64,000 nucleotides of DNA from Brevibacterium sp. ZH18 (GCF_022748595.1 NZ_JALDSX010000003.1:1-64000); one strand, 5' to 3'. Counted from the stretch's first letter, positions 28,965-38,863 are shown. Numbers and translations: made by a program. The notes: generated from the sequence alone by a model not told the origin.

Positions 28965-29089
28965 GGCGGCAGCCGGGCTGGTGAATCGGCGATTGTGCTG
29001 AATCTGGTGCGGCGAGCTGGCGGCAACCGGGATGGTGAACCGGCGGCAACCGGGCTGGTGAGCTGGCGATTGTGCTGAATCTGGTGCGG
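28965..29089. repeat. Intergenic repeat, 48-bp unit in two copies with partial copies between
   Basis: A 48-bp unit at 28965-29012 recurs at 29042-29089 with 44 of 48 matches by eye; partial copies of GGCGGCAACCGGG lie between them. The repeat occupies the 259-nt gap between der and the next gene. There is no coding potential or ribosome site beyond the downstream start. Confidence 0.85.
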
Positions 29090-29158
29090 TGAGTCTGGGT
29101 GTGCGGCGGAGACGCTGCGTATCTGGTGGAGTCGCTGAGTGAACGACAAGGACGTTGA

Positions 29159-30532
<1,374 letters not shown>

Positions 30533-30649
30533 GGCTCTGCTCAAGATCAGCATCCGTTTGAGGCCCTGATTCAGAGCTGGCGACTCGCCCCGGCGGGATT
30601 GCGATGGAAGATGTCGCGCGATTCGCTCGCCACCGGCACCGTGTGTGGT

Positions 30650-30655
30650 TAGCAT
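30650..30655 (+). promoter_or_regulatory. -10 element (TAGCAT) for a leaderless yciO transcript
   Basis: TAGCAT ends 5 nt before the ATG at 30661, so the expected transcription start falls on or next to the start codon. No ribosome site lies between, consistent with leaderless translation. No clear -35 box. Confidence 0.42.
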
Positions 30656-30660
30656 GAAGT

Positions 30661-31281
30661 ATGGCGACACTACTGAATATTCATCCTGAGAATCCGCAGA
30701 CCCGTTTGATCGATAAGGCCGTGCAGACCCTGCGCGATGGGGGACTGATCGCCTATCCCACGGACTCGTGCTACGCATTGGGCTGTGCTTTGGATAACAA
30801 GGCGGGGATCGAGCGCATCACTCGAATCCGACAGCTCGATTCGAAGCACCACTTCACACTCATGTGTCATGACTTCGCCCAGTTGGGACAGTTCGTCATC
30901 GTCGACAACTCGGACTTCAGAGCAATCAAGTCGATGACTCCCGGGCCCTACACCTTCATCATGAAGGCCACCAAAGAGGTGCCGCGACGGATGATGCATG
31001 CGAAGAAGCATTCGGTCGGTGCCCGCATCCCGCAGAACGTGACCGCTCTGGCGCTGGTCGAGGCGATGGGGGAGCCCATCCTGTCGTCGACCCTGCTGTT
31101 GCCCGGAGCAGAGGATCCGTTGACTCTTGCTGATGACGTGATGGAACAGCTCGGCAACGACGTCGATGTGGTCATCGAGTCCGGTGTTCCTGGCGTCGTA
31201 CCGACCTCTGTCATCGATTTCACCGGTCGATTCCCAGAAGTTGCCCGAGTCGGTTCCGGAGACGTGTCCCGCTTCGAATGA
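30661..31281 (+). CDS. yciO: YciO/Sua5/YrdC family protein
   Basis: A 206-residue protein with the YrdC RNA-binding/threonylcarbamoyl-AMP synthase fold (YPTDSCYALGCALDNKAGIERI, RIRQLDSKHHFTLMC, MTPGPYTFIMKATKEVPRR). From memory it resembles E. coli YciO in length and along its whole sequence more than the TsaC/Sua5 enzymes that make t6A, so it may be a paralogue of uncertain activity. It has a possible leaderless start. It is convergent with the liv operon. Confidence 0.8.
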   Translation: MATLLNIHPENPQTRLIDKAVQTLRDGGLIAYPTDSCYALGCALDNKAGIERITRIRQLDSKHHFTLMCHDFAQLGQFVIVDNSDFRAIKSMTPGPYTFIMKATKEVPRRMMHAKKHSVGARIPQNVTALALVEAMGEPILSSTLLLPGAEDPLTLADDVMEQLGNDVDVVIESGVPGVVPTSVIDFTGRFPEVARVGSGDVSRFE

Positions 31282-31382
31282 TCTGCAGTACCCGGCTCAG
31301 GCCCGGGCAGACATACGCGCGGGCATTTCCACGCTCTAATTTCTAGTCGCGAATTTCTGCTCGTGGACGCTGTGAAGCGGCA

Positions 31383-31436
31383 CGAGGGGTGGGGCAAGCC
31401 TCGGCTCAATCGCCTCGGCAATGCCGCCACCCCTCG
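31383..31436. terminator. Inverted repeat between convergent yciO and livF
   Basis: CGAGGGGTGG (31383-31392) pairs perfectly with CCACCCCTCG (31427-31436) across a 34-nt loop that has weak internal pairing. It could terminate in either direction. The loop is long and T-tracts are absent, so confidence is moderate. Confidence 0.45.
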
Positions 31437-31452
31437 CTATAACCTCGGCGTG

Positions 31453-31542
31453 CTCAACGATCACCTCGGTGCTTCATGCGTACTCAACGATCACCTCCGC
31501 GTTCCATGAGCACTCAACGATCACCTCGGCGCTTCGTCTGCC
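31453..31542. repeat. 30-bp tandem repeat, three units
   Basis: The block CTCAACGATCACCTC recurs at 31453, 31483 and 31513, an exact 30-bp period; the rest of each unit is less conserved. It lies in the 321-nt gap between yciO and livF. A 65-codon frame runs through it (repeated STITSA peptides), but it lacks a ribosome site and is probably not a gene. Confidence 0.85.
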
Positions 31543-31602
31543 TCTCGCAATCGCACGGCAGCGCCGCCAGGTTGGGAACGCAGGCTTAGGAGGCCAGTGC
31601 GT

Positions 31603-32307
31603 TCACAGACCGAGGTAGGCGGCCTGCACATCGGGGTTGTGCAGCAGCTGATCGGCATCGCCTTCCAGTACCACGCGGCCTTCAGCCAGAACGTATCCTC
31701 GATGTGCGATCGCGAGGGAGGCTTTGGCGTTCTGCTCACTGAGGAGGACCCCGATCCCATTTCTGTTGATCTGGGCGACTGATTCGAGTACCTGATCGAC
31801 GACAATCGGAGCCAGACCCATGGACGGCTCATCCAGGATCAGGAGGCTGGGATCGGACATCAGAGCCCGCCCGATCGCGACCATCTGCTGCTGCCCGCCC
31901 GAGAGCGAACCGGCAGGGTCGGATGCCTTCTCCCTTAGGATCGGAAACAGATCTAGCACCTCGGCGAGGATTTCTTCCGTACGGGCCCGATTCCGGTGCG
32001 GATAAGTGCCCAACCGCAGATTCTTCTCCACCGACATCTTGCCGAACAGATGCCGACCTTCGGGGCAATGCGCGATTCCCCGCTTGACGATGGAATTCGC
32101 CCGAGCCCGCTGGATAGCCTGATCGTTGTACTCGATCGTTCCAGTTCGAGCGCGCAGAAGACCGCTGATGGTCTTGAACAGCGTCGTCTTTCCTGAGCCG
32201 TTGGCCCCCAGTATCACTGTCAGCTCACCGGGCTTGGCCGTGATGCTGACACCGTGGAGGACATCGATGGCGTCATAGCCGACGCTGACATTGTTCAGAG
32301 TGAGCAT
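31603..32307 (-). CDS. livF: Branched-chain amino-acid-type ABC transporter ATP-binding protein LivF
   Basis: A 234-residue ABC ATPase with Walker A LGANGSGKTTLFK, signature SLSGGQQQMV, Walker B LLILDEPSMGLAP and switch His region LLSEQNA, as in LivF-type HAAT subunits. It is the last gene of livKHMGF and its start overlaps the livG stop by 1 nt. It drives import with LivG. The ligand may be a hydrophobic amino acid, amide or aromatic acid; the family is broad. Confidence 0.9.
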   Translation of the reverse strand: MLTLNNVSVGYDAIDVLHGVSITAKPGELTVILGANGSGKTTLFKTISGLLRARTGTIEYNDQAIQRARANSIVKRGIAHCPEGRHLFGKMSVEKNLRLGTYPHRNRARTEEILAEVLDLFPILREKASDPAGSLSGGQQQMVAIGRALMSDPSLLILDEPSMGLAPIVVDQVLESVAQINRNGIGVLLSEQNAKASLAIAHRGYVLAEGRVVLEGDADQLLHNPDVQAAYLGL

Positions 32308-33080
32308 CAGTTCTCCTCATCCTTGGCGGATCCCAGGTAGGCCCGGATCACGTCTGGATTGCTTTGGATCTCCTCAGGTGTGCCGATGGCCAGTTTCTGA
32401 CCGTGGTCGAGCACGAGTATCTTGTCGGCCAGGTCCATGATCATCGACATCTTGTGCTCCACCAGCAGCACGGATACCCCGCGTTTGGGCAGAGACCGGA
32501 TGAGGTTGCCGAAGTCGGTGGTCTCCTCTTCAGGGATTCCACCGGCAGGCTCGTCGAGCAGAATCAGCTCCGGCTCGGTCGCCAGTGCCATGGCGACAGC
32601 CGTTCGCTTCTGCACTTCCTGCGGCACGTTGGAAGCCAAGTCATTCCGGTACTCTGAGACACCGCAGAATTCGAGTGCCTCGAGCGCAGTGTCGTGATTG
32701 ATCTTGGTCTCGCGACGATGCCGAGGGGTATGGAATATCGCGTCGAAGACGTTGGACTTCGAGCGGACGATGCGGCCGGCCAGGACGTTCTCCAGCAGAG
32801 TCGTGTCATCGAAGAGGTGAGTCGTCTGGAAGGTGCGTGCGATTCCATCAGCAACGGTCGAGTGCGGAGACGACTGGGTGATGTTGCGACCGTTGAATGT
32901 CACCGTCCCCGAGGTGGGGCGGTAGAAGCCATGGACGAGGTTGAAAAGCGTTGACTTGCCGGCGCCGTTGGGGCCGATCACTGCCGTGATCTGGCCGGCC
33001 TCGACGTCGAGATCGACATCTTTGACGGCGTCGAGACCGCCGAAGCGCTTTCCCAAACCGTGGATTTCGAGCAGCATCAT
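32307..33080 (-). CDS. livG: ABC transporter ATP-binding protein LivG with unusual signature motif
   Basis: A 257-residue ABC ATPase with Walker A IGPNGAGKSTLFN, Walker B LILLDEPAGG and switch region VLLVEHKMSMIM. At the ABC signature position, where LivG proteins carry a YGxQ/GGQ-like element, it reads NVPQEVQKRTAV without the usual Gly. The start ATG at 33080 overlaps the livM stop; a second ATG follows at once (33077). The changed signature may make one of the two composite ATP sites weak, as in asymmetric ABC pairs. Confidence 0.87.
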   Translation of the reverse strand: MMLLEIHGLGKRFGGLDAVKDVDLDVEAGQITAVIGPNGAGKSTLFNLVHGFYRPTSGTVTFNGRNITQSSPHSTVADGIARTFQTTHLFDDTTLLENVLAGRIVRSKSNVFDAIFHTPRHRRETKINHDTALEALEFCGVSEYRNDLASNVPQEVQKRTAVAMALATEPELILLDEPAGGIPEEETTDFGNLIRSLPKRGVSVLLVEHKMSMIMDLADKILVLDHGQKLAIGTPEEIQSNPDVIRAYLGSAKDEEN

Positions 33081-34132
33081 TTGGTCCTCTCGGCATGGGT
33101 GGACGCCGAGGCGTCCGTGGTGTCATGAGGCGCAGACGACTTCGAGTTCGCTTCGCTGCGGGCCGCTTCGACTCTCTTCTTCCGATTGCGCTTGTCGACG
33201 AAACCGCCGAGGTATCCGACGATGCCGCGGGGAGCGAAGATCACAAGAGCGATGATGATCGGTCCGAGAACGATGAAGCGGTAGGCCTGGAAGTCCTGGA
33301 AGAACTCGAACAGATACGTCACGATCATGCTTCCGACCAGTGGCCCGGCCACGGTTCCCATTCCACCGACGAGGATGAACATCAGGAACTCGAAGGTCTT
33401 GTCCACTGATGCCGCATCGGGTCCGATGAAGCCGACGACGGTGGCATAGAAGGCGCCGCCGACACCTCCCAACACCGCTGAGGCTGCGAACGCCAGCTGT
33501 TTGCTCATTCCGACGCTGACTCCGATGGCATCTGCCAGGTCTTCGCTGGTTCGGATCGTCAGCAGTGTGCGGCCGACGCTCGAACGACGAATCGCGAAGG
33601 TGATGTACACGGTGACGAGGAGGACGACGAAAACGAGATAGAACATTGCCGTCGGGGTGCTGAAGTCGAGGATCCCGCCGCCTTCGGGGAATTTCACATT
33701 GTTGACTCCCGAATGCGCGTGCGTCACCGACTCCCAGCGACTGATCGTCAGGTAGATGATGAAGCCGATGGCCATGGTGAAGATGGCGAAGTATTCGTCC
33801 TTCGTGCGCAGCGCGATCAGTCCGGACAAGTAGCCGATGACGGCTGTGCCAACGACCGCAGCAGCGAACGCAGACCAGAACGACCAGTCATAGTCGGTGG
33901 TGAGCAGGCCTACTGCGTACGCTCCGATGCCGAAGAAGCCGCCCTGGGCAAGAGAAAGCTGTCCAGTGAAGCCGAGGATGATGTTCATGCCGTATACGGC
34001 GATAGCCGAACACAGCCCGACGGTGACCACTCGCATGATGTAGTTCTCGTTGCCGAAGACCACAGGGGTCAGGGCGAGCAGAAGCAGGACAACGAGGGTG
34101 CCGATGACGCGTGGATTCTTCAGTCCGTTCAT
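33077..34132 (-). CDS. livM: ABC transporter permease LivM
   Basis: A 351-residue permease with eight to nine hydrophobic segments and the family patterns GFTGQLSLAQGGFFGIGAYA and AASAVLGGVGGAFYA, ending in a basic/Ala/Ser tail. It pairs with LivH to form the pore of a HAAT-family importer. Start and stop overlap the neighbouring genes by 4 nt each, indicating one operon. Confidence 0.9.
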   Translation of the reverse strand: MNGLKNPRVIGTLVVLLLLALTPVVFGNENYIMRVVTVGLCSAIAVYGMNIILGFTGQLSLAQGGFFGIGAYAVGLLTTDYDWSFWSAFAAAVVGTAVIGYLSGLIALRTKDEYFAIFTMAIGFIIYLTISRWESVTHAHSGVNNVKFPEGGGILDFSTPTAMFYLVFVVLLVTVYITFAIRRSSVGRTLLTIRTSEDLADAIGVSVGMSKQLAFAASAVLGGVGGAFYATVVGFIGPDAASVDKTFEFLMFILVGGMGTVAGPLVGSMIVTYLFEFFQDFQAYRFIVLGPIIIALVIFAPRGIVGYLGGFVDKRNRKKRVEAARSEANSKSSAPHDTTDASASTHAERTK

Positions 34133-34995
34133 CGTTGCACCGCCTTTGAGAACAAGCCTGTTGGTTTGATCGCCAGCACCGCCACCAGAACGACGAAGGC
34201 GATGACTTCGCCGACCGCGGACGAGATATAGGTCGAGGTCATCGTCTCGGCGATAGCGAGGACGAAGCTGCCGACGATGGCGCCGGGCAGGGAGCCCAGA
34301 CCGCCGAGGATGATGATTGCGAACACCTTGAGGTTGAGCGAGTCACCCATCGTGGGTGAAAGCAGGTTGATCGGTGCCACCAGGCCGGCGGCGATGGTGA
34401 CCAACAGTGCAGACAGGCCCAACGTGAGCATGGCCACCATGCTGGGGTTGATGCCGACGAGGGCGGCGCCGGTGCGGTCCTGCTCAGTCGCCTCGATGGT
34501 CTGTCCGTGGATCGAGCGTTTGATGAACCAGGTGAGCAGCGCGAGCACGACGACCGCAGTCACGATGATCACGATGCGCTGGGCTGAGATCTCTGCGCCC
34601 AGGATGTGCAGACTTCCGGAGATCGGAGTCTCCATGCGACGGAAGTCAGCACCCCAGATAGCCTGTGCCACCGCCTGGAAGAAGAACATCGCGCCGATCG
34701 CTGCGATCATGTGGTGCGTGTGAGGTGAGTTCTGCAGCGGGCGGAAGACCAGCCGTTCGAGAAGGATTCCGAGACAGAACAGGACGAGGGCGGCTATTCC
34801 GATGGCCGCCACATACGGCACTCCGACTGTGGTGAGGAAGAAGTATGTGACATAGGCGCCCAGCATATAGAGCGAACCATGCGCCAGGTTGGGGATGCGG
34901 AGTACGCCGAAGACCAGCGTCAGTCCGATGGCGGCCAGGCAGTACACGCCGCCCAACGCAAACCCGTTGAAGAGCTGTTGGATGAAAAGTGTCAT
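34129..34995 (-). CDS. livH: ABC transporter permease LivH
   Basis: A 288-residue permease with about eight hydrophobic segments; it begins LFIQQLFNGFALGGVYCLAA and contains FGVLRIPNLAHGSLYMLGAY and ILGGLGSLPGAIVGS, characteristic of LivH. The end overlaps livM. It lies 206 nt downstream of livK, separated from it by a strong hairpin. Confidence 0.9.
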   Translation of the reverse strand: MTLFIQQLFNGFALGGVYCLAAIGLTLVFGVLRIPNLAHGSLYMLGAYVTYFFLTTVGVPYVAAIGIAALVLFCLGILLERLVFRPLQNSPHTHHMIAAIGAMFFFQAVAQAIWGADFRRMETPISGSLHILGAEISAQRIVIIVTAVVVLALLTWFIKRSIHGQTIEATEQDRTGAALVGINPSMVAMLTLGLSALLVTIAAGLVAPINLLSPTMGDSLNLKVFAIIILGGLGSLPGAIVGSFVLAIAETMTSTYISSAVGEVIAFVVLVAVLAIKPTGLFSKAVQR

Positions 34996-35030
34996 TTGTG
35001 TGAGTCCTCATAAGGCGTCAAGGCGAGAGC

Positions 35031-35059
35031 GGGTGGGGTATGACGTTCATACCCCACCC
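35031..35059 (-). terminator. Intercistronic hairpin between livK and livH
   Basis: A perfect 13-bp stem (35031-35043 with 35047-35059) with a 3-nt loop lies downstream of livK and 36 nt before livH. Such hairpins after a binding-protein gene commonly stabilise or partly terminate the message, so the binding protein is made in excess over the membrane subunits. Confidence 0.6.
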
Positions 35060-35114
35060 GGAGAGATGCCGGTTTCAGCCGGGGAAGGCCGGGAGAGCCG
35101 GTTGCCACCGAAGG

Positions 35115-35201
35115 CGGTGCCAGCTGTAGCGGCGCTGCCAGATGTAGCGGCGATGCCGGCGGTGCCGGCGGAGACGCTGCCGGCGGTGCCGGTTGTAGCG
35201 G
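35115..35201. repeat. GCCGGCGGT/TGTAGCGGC short repeats between livK and livH
   Basis: Interspersed copies of TGTAGCGGC and GGTGCCGGC with a spacing of roughly 12-21 nt occupy most of the gap after the livK stop. It is not coding in any frame with a ribosome site. Confidence 0.7.
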
Positions 35202-36422
35202 CTACTTGGAGTCGGATACCTGTTCGACCGGGAACTTCTCGAACTTCTCGTCGTCGTTGAGGTAGGTCGCTTCCAGCTCGGGGTTCTTCAGATGCCCCTG
35301 GTCAGAGATCTCGGTCGGGAAGCCGTTGACTTTGTACTTGTCATCGACCTTGCTGAGCGCATCCGGTATAGCCGCCCGGATCTTCTCCGGATCGCTGGTG
35401 GTGCCCGCAAGTTCAATGGCCTTGGCGATGATGGCCATGCTCTGGTAGTTCAGCGCCGTTTCGCTGGTGGCGACCTTGTCCTTGCTGGTCTTCTCAGCGA
35501 ACTTCTTGAGGAAGTCCTGCGTGCCGGGATCTTCGTATTCCTTGACCGGGAGCACGCCGACCGCGTTCGTCAGGTTCTTGAGTTTGGTCACCGTCCCCAT
35601 TTCGTCGAGCTTGGCCTGGTCCATGACGAGGAAGCTGCCCTTGAAGCCCTGCTTTCTGGCCTCTTCCATGATCAGTGCCGTCGGCTGTGAGGGGCCGCCG
35701 ACGAAGATCGAGTCCGGTTTCTCAGCGAGTGCCTTGGAGACTGGTCCAGCGAAGTCTGACACGGTGGCGTAGTCGATGCTGTTGTCGCTGCCGATCTCAC
35801 CGTCGGCCTTCTTCCAGGCATCAGTGATGGACTTCGTCCATTGCTGGCCGTATTCGCTTTGGGTGCCCATCAGGGCGAGTTTCTTGCCGCCGTGCTTCAT
35901 AGCCTGCTCGGTGAAGGGCTTGGCATACGACTCGAAGTTGGGCGGGATCATCATCGTCAGCGGGTTGTCGGACTGCACGATTGCCGGATCCGAGGTGTAC
36001 GCGGAGATCATGAACTTGGATCGACCGTTGTTGATCTGCTGGATTGCTTTGATAGCTCCGGCGTTAGGGGACACGACGACCGGTGCTTTGTCCTGATCTG
36101 CCAGGCGCTGCGCGTTGCTGGCCGCTGTCGACGGCGCGTACTTGTCATCCAGTGACTTGAGTTCGATGGTCACCTTCTTCCCATCGACTTCCAGTCCGTC
36201 CTTGTTGAGATCGTCAACGGCCATTTCGAGACCGACCTTGACGTTCTCGCCATACGCGGCGCCTCCGCCGCTCAATGGGCCTGTGTAACCGATGACGACG
36301 CTTTCGGCGTCGCCGGAGTCGGAGCCACCGCTTGATCCACAGGCAGTGGCGGTCAACGCAAGTACTCCCATGACGGCAGTCGCCAGAATGGGACGGCCTA
36401 CCCTACGCGGAACTGAGTTCAT
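35202..36422 (-). CDS. livK: Branched-chain amino-acid-type substrate-binding lipoprotein LivK
   Basis: A 406-residue periplasmic-binding-protein type I. Residues 1-27 form a lipoprotein signal (basic start, hydrophobic core, Cys in TATACGSS), followed by a Gly/Ser/Asp linker and the mature domain starting VVIGYTGPLSGGGAAYGEN. It is anchored outside the cytoplasmic membrane and feeds LivHM. It is transcribed divergently from a ketoreductase-thiolase pair, so the ligand may be an acid or amino acid degraded through acyl-CoA; this is inference. The ATG follows AAAGGAG. Confidence 0.9.
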   Translation of the reverse strand: MNSVPRRVGRPILATAVMGVLALTATACGSSGGSDSGDAESVVIGYTGPLSGGGAAYGENVKVGLEMAVDDLNKDGLEVDGKKVTIELKSLDDKYAPSTAASNAQRLADQDKAPVVVSPNAGAIKAIQQINNGRSKFMISAYTSDPAIVQSDNPLTMMIPPNFESYAKPFTEQAMKHGGKKLALMGTQSEYGQQWTKSITDAWKKADGEIGSDNSIDYATVSDFAGPVSKALAEKPDSIFVGGPSQPTALIMEEARKQGFKGSFLVMDQAKLDEMGTVTKLKNLTNAVGVLPVKEYEDPGTQDFLKKFAEKTSKDKVATSETALNYQSMAIIAKAIELAGTTSDPEKIRAAIPDALSKVDDKYKVNGFPTEISDQGHLKNPELEATYLNDDEKFEKFPVEQVSDSK

Positions 36423-36534
36423 CTTTTCTCCTTTGAAAAGTGGGGCGGAGCAACGGTGCTCCTAAAGGTCGGCAGGACGCCGGAACAGGAACCCGAACAC
36501 GATCTGATCGAGTGATCGATAGCGGGCTATAAGG

Positions 36535-36564
36535 AACCTATCCAATCTTCGAATGTGATGTCAA
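36535..36564 (-). promoter_or_regulatory. Promoter of the liv operon
   Basis: On the minus strand, a perfect -35 TTGACA (36564-36559) and a -10 TAGGTT (36540-36535) are separated by 18 nt. The predicted start lies about 105 nt before livK. A GAACGTTC palindrome (36585-36592) lies about 20 nt upstream of the -35. Confidence 0.6.
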
Positions 36565-36731
36565 TCATATCCGATGCATTATCTGAACGTTCGTGAATTT
36601 GGTTCGACGACCGGTCTGACATGGTGGGCTGGATGAGAAACTCATTCCCGGTTCAGCGGTGGATGAAAGCTTGTCGTGCTTAGGGGAGCGTGTTGTGGCC
36701 CCGGCTGTCATTCCTGTCCGTGATCCATTTT

Positions 36732-36751
36732 CTGAGCAATCAATCGTTCAG
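36732..36751. promoter_or_regulatory. Imperfect 20-bp palindrome upstream of the ketoreductase gene
   Basis: CTGAGCAATCAATCGTTCAG shows 14 of 20 symmetric positions and sits just upstream of the -10 candidate at 36766, a position typical for a TetR- or GntR-type repressor. No regulator gene is adjacent. Confidence 0.35.
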
Positions 36752-36765
36752 TGGGATTTGTGGTC

Positions 36766-36771
36766 TAGAGT
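36766..36771 (+). promoter_or_regulatory. Possible -10 element (TAGAGT) of the ketoreductase-thiolase unit
   Basis: TAGAGT lies 73 nt before the ATG at 36845, directly downstream of the palindrome at 36732-36751. No good -35 is visible. The long open frame upstream of 36845 has no ribosome site and is probably leader. Confidence 0.38.
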
Positions 36772-36844
36772 GGGAGCAACGGCGGGTGAGGTGCATCACT
36801 CTCGCTGCAAACCAATCACGAACCATCGTTTCGGAGGATTTTCT

Positions 36845-37588
36845 ATGACTCGGACAGCAATCGTCACCGGCGGCGGCCGCGGAATCGGAGCAGCCATTGC
36901 CCAGCGGCTGGCTTCAGATGGAATGAACGTCGCAGTTCTCGATATGGGCCCCACGGAAGAATCGGTCAAAGCCATCGAGGCCGCTGGAGTCCAGGGGCTC
37001 GGGCTTGAGGCGGATGTCTCCGACGAGGCGTCGGTCCAGGCCGCGGTGGAGAAGGTGGCGCAGACTCTGGGCGCGCCGACCGTTCTGGTCAACAACGCGG
37101 GCATCCTGCGGGACAACCTGCTGTTCAAGATGACCCACGAGGAGTTCCAGAAGGTCCTCTCCGTTCACCTCGGCGGATCGTTCCTGATGACCAAGGCTGT
37201 GCAGTCGTACATGGTCGAAGCGAAGTTCGGTCGCATTGTCTCCATGTCCTCGACTTCGGCCCTGGGCAATCGCGGACAGACAAACTACTCGGCGGCCAAG
37301 GCCGGTATTCAGGGCATGACGAAGACCTGGTCGATCGAGCTCGGAAAGTTCGGAGTCACTGCAAACGCAATTGCGCCCGGATTGATCGAAACCGACATGA
37401 CGAAGTCAACTGCCGAACGCATGGGAGTCGACTACGAGGACTTCACCAAAGCCGCGGTTCAGCAGATTCCTGTCGCGCGAACGGGCCAGCCTGCGGATAT
37501 CGCACACACCGCATCGTTCTTGGCGTCAGAAGGAGCCGGGTTCGTGTCCGGACAGGTCATCTACGTTGCCGGCGGTCCTCGAGGCTGA
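36845..37588 (+). CDS. fabG: 3-oxoacyl-ACP/CoA reductase-like short-chain dehydrogenase
   Basis: A 247-residue SDR enzyme with cofactor motif TGGGRGIG (residues about 8-15), NNAG near 87 and the catalytic Ser-Tyr-Lys set (SMSSTSALG, YSAAK). NADPH-dependent reduction of 3-oxoacyl thioesters, or the reverse, is the family reaction. The start ATG at 36845 follows CGGAGGATTTTCT, a good ribosome site; the frame upstream is leader. It lies 48 nt before a thiolase gene, so a role in acyl-CoA degradation or polyhydroxyalkanoate-type metabolism is more likely than core fatty-acid synthesis. Confidence 0.85.
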   Translation: MTRTAIVTGGGRGIGAAIAQRLASDGMNVAVLDMGPTEESVKAIEAAGVQGLGLEADVSDEASVQAAVEKVAQTLGAPTVLVNNAGILRDNLLFKMTHEEFQKVLSVHLGGSFLMTKAVQSYMVEAKFGRIVSMSSTSALGNRGQTNYSAAKAGIQGMTKTWSIELGKFGVTANAIAPGLIETDMTKSTAERMGVDYEDFTKAAVQQIPVARTGQPADIAHTASFLASEGAGFVSGQVIYVAGGPRG

Positions 37589-37636
37589 TCCGTGCTCGAT
37601 CGTCGTCAGAACATTTGAGAAGAAGGAAGAATCATC

Positions 37637-38836
37637 ATGCGTGAAGCGGTCATCGTATCGACAGCCAGAACCCCCATCGGCAAGGCCTACAAGGGGGCCT
37701 TCAACGATACCCAGGCTCAGGAACTGGCGGGGCATGCAATTTCTCATGCGGTCAAGCGCGCCGGTCTTGAGGGTGGCGAAGTCGAGGACGTCATCCTCGG
37801 CGCCGCTCTCCAGCAGGGGAGCCAGGGTACGAACATCGGACGCCAGGGTGCACTTCGTGCCGGGCTTCCCGCCACGGTCCCCGGCATGACCATCGATCGT
37901 CAGTGCTCCTCCGGGCTGATGGCGATCGCCACTGCCGCCAAGCAGATCCTCGTCGATGGTCAGGAGATTGCGGTCGGCGGCGGTGTCGAGTCTGTGTCCC
38001 TGGTGCAGAACGACAAGATGAACATGTACCGTGCGCAGGACCCATGGTTGGTTGAAAACGTTCCGGGCGTCTACTATCCGATGCTCGCCACCGCCGAGGT
38101 TGTTGCGGAGCGATACGGCATCAGCCGTGAGGCTCAGGACGAGTATTCCCTCAGCTCGCAGCAGCGGACAGCAGCAGCTCAGGAAGCCGGTCGGTTCAAC
38201 GACGAGATCGTGGCGCTGCCGACGACGAAGATCGTCGTCGATAAGGAGACCAAAGAGACCTCGAAGCAGCAGGTCACCCTTGAACAAGATGAGGGCAACC
38301 GCCCGTCGACGACTCTGGAGAGCCTGGCGGGATTGAACCCCGTGCTTCAGCCTGGTGCAGCATCGAAGGTCCCGAGCGTCACGGCAGGAAATGCCTCACA
38401 GCTGTCTGACGGAGCTTCTGCATCTGTGCTGATGTCGGGCGAGGAAGCGAGCCGCCGCGGGCTGGAGCCTTTGGGCATCTACCGCGGTATGGCTGTTGCG
38501 GGCTGCGAACCTGACGAGATGGGTATCGGCCCGGTGTTCGCAATTCCGAAGCTGCTCAAGACCCAGGGGTTGTCGATCGACGACATCGGGCTGTGGGAGC
38601 TCAACGAGGCGTTCGCTGTCCAGGCGCTGTATTGCCGAGACCGCCTGGGCATCGACCCTGAGAAGTACAACGTCGACGGCGGTGGCATTTCAGTGGGTCA
38701 CCCCTACGGAATGACCGGTGCTCGCCTGGTCGGCCATGCGCTGATCGAGGGGCGCCGTCGTGGTGTCAAGTACGTTGTGGTGACGATGTGCATCGGCGGC
38801 GGACAGGGCGCTGCCGGCTTGTTCGAGGTCTGCTGA
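37637..38836 (+). CDS. Acetyl-CoA acyltransferase (thiolase)
   Basis: A 399-residue thiolase with the first catalytic Cys in [10 protein letters not shown] (about residue 90), the His motif [15 protein letters not shown] (about 352-366) and the second Cys in CIGGGQGAA (about 384). It cleaves 3-oxoacyl-CoA or condenses acetyl-CoA. It is co-directional with the SDR gene and has AGAAGGAAG before the ATG. Degradative thiolase is favoured by the neighbouring importer and reductase; biosynthetic acetoacetyl-CoA thiolase is an alternative. Confidence 0.9.
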   Translation: MREAVIVSTARTPIGKAYKGAFNDTQAQELAGHAISHAVKRAGLEGGEVEDVILGAALQQGSQGTNIGRQGALRAGLPATVPGMTIDRQCSSGLMAIATAAKQILVDGQEIAVGGGVESVSLVQNDKMNMYRAQDPWLVENVPGVYYPMLATAEVVAERYGISREAQDEYSLSSQQRTAAAQEAGRFNDEIVALPTTKIVVDKETKETSKQQVTLEQDEGNRPSTTLESLAGLNPVLQPGAASKVPSVTAGNASQLSDGASASVLMSGEEASRRGLEPLGIYRGMAVAGCEPDEMGIGPVFAIPKLLKTQGLSIDDIGLWELNEAFAVQALYCRDRLGIDPEKYNVDGGGISVGHPYGMTGARLVGHALIEGRRRGVKYVVVTMCIGGGQGAAGLFEVC

Positions 38837-38863
38837 CCGCAGGACCCTCACTTCGGCTAAGGA

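Noticed and set aside
31421-31618. 65-codon frame with repeated STITSA peptides
   Set aside because: It is produced by a 30-bp tandem repeat whose period is a multiple of three; there is no ribosome site and it overlaps the livF end.
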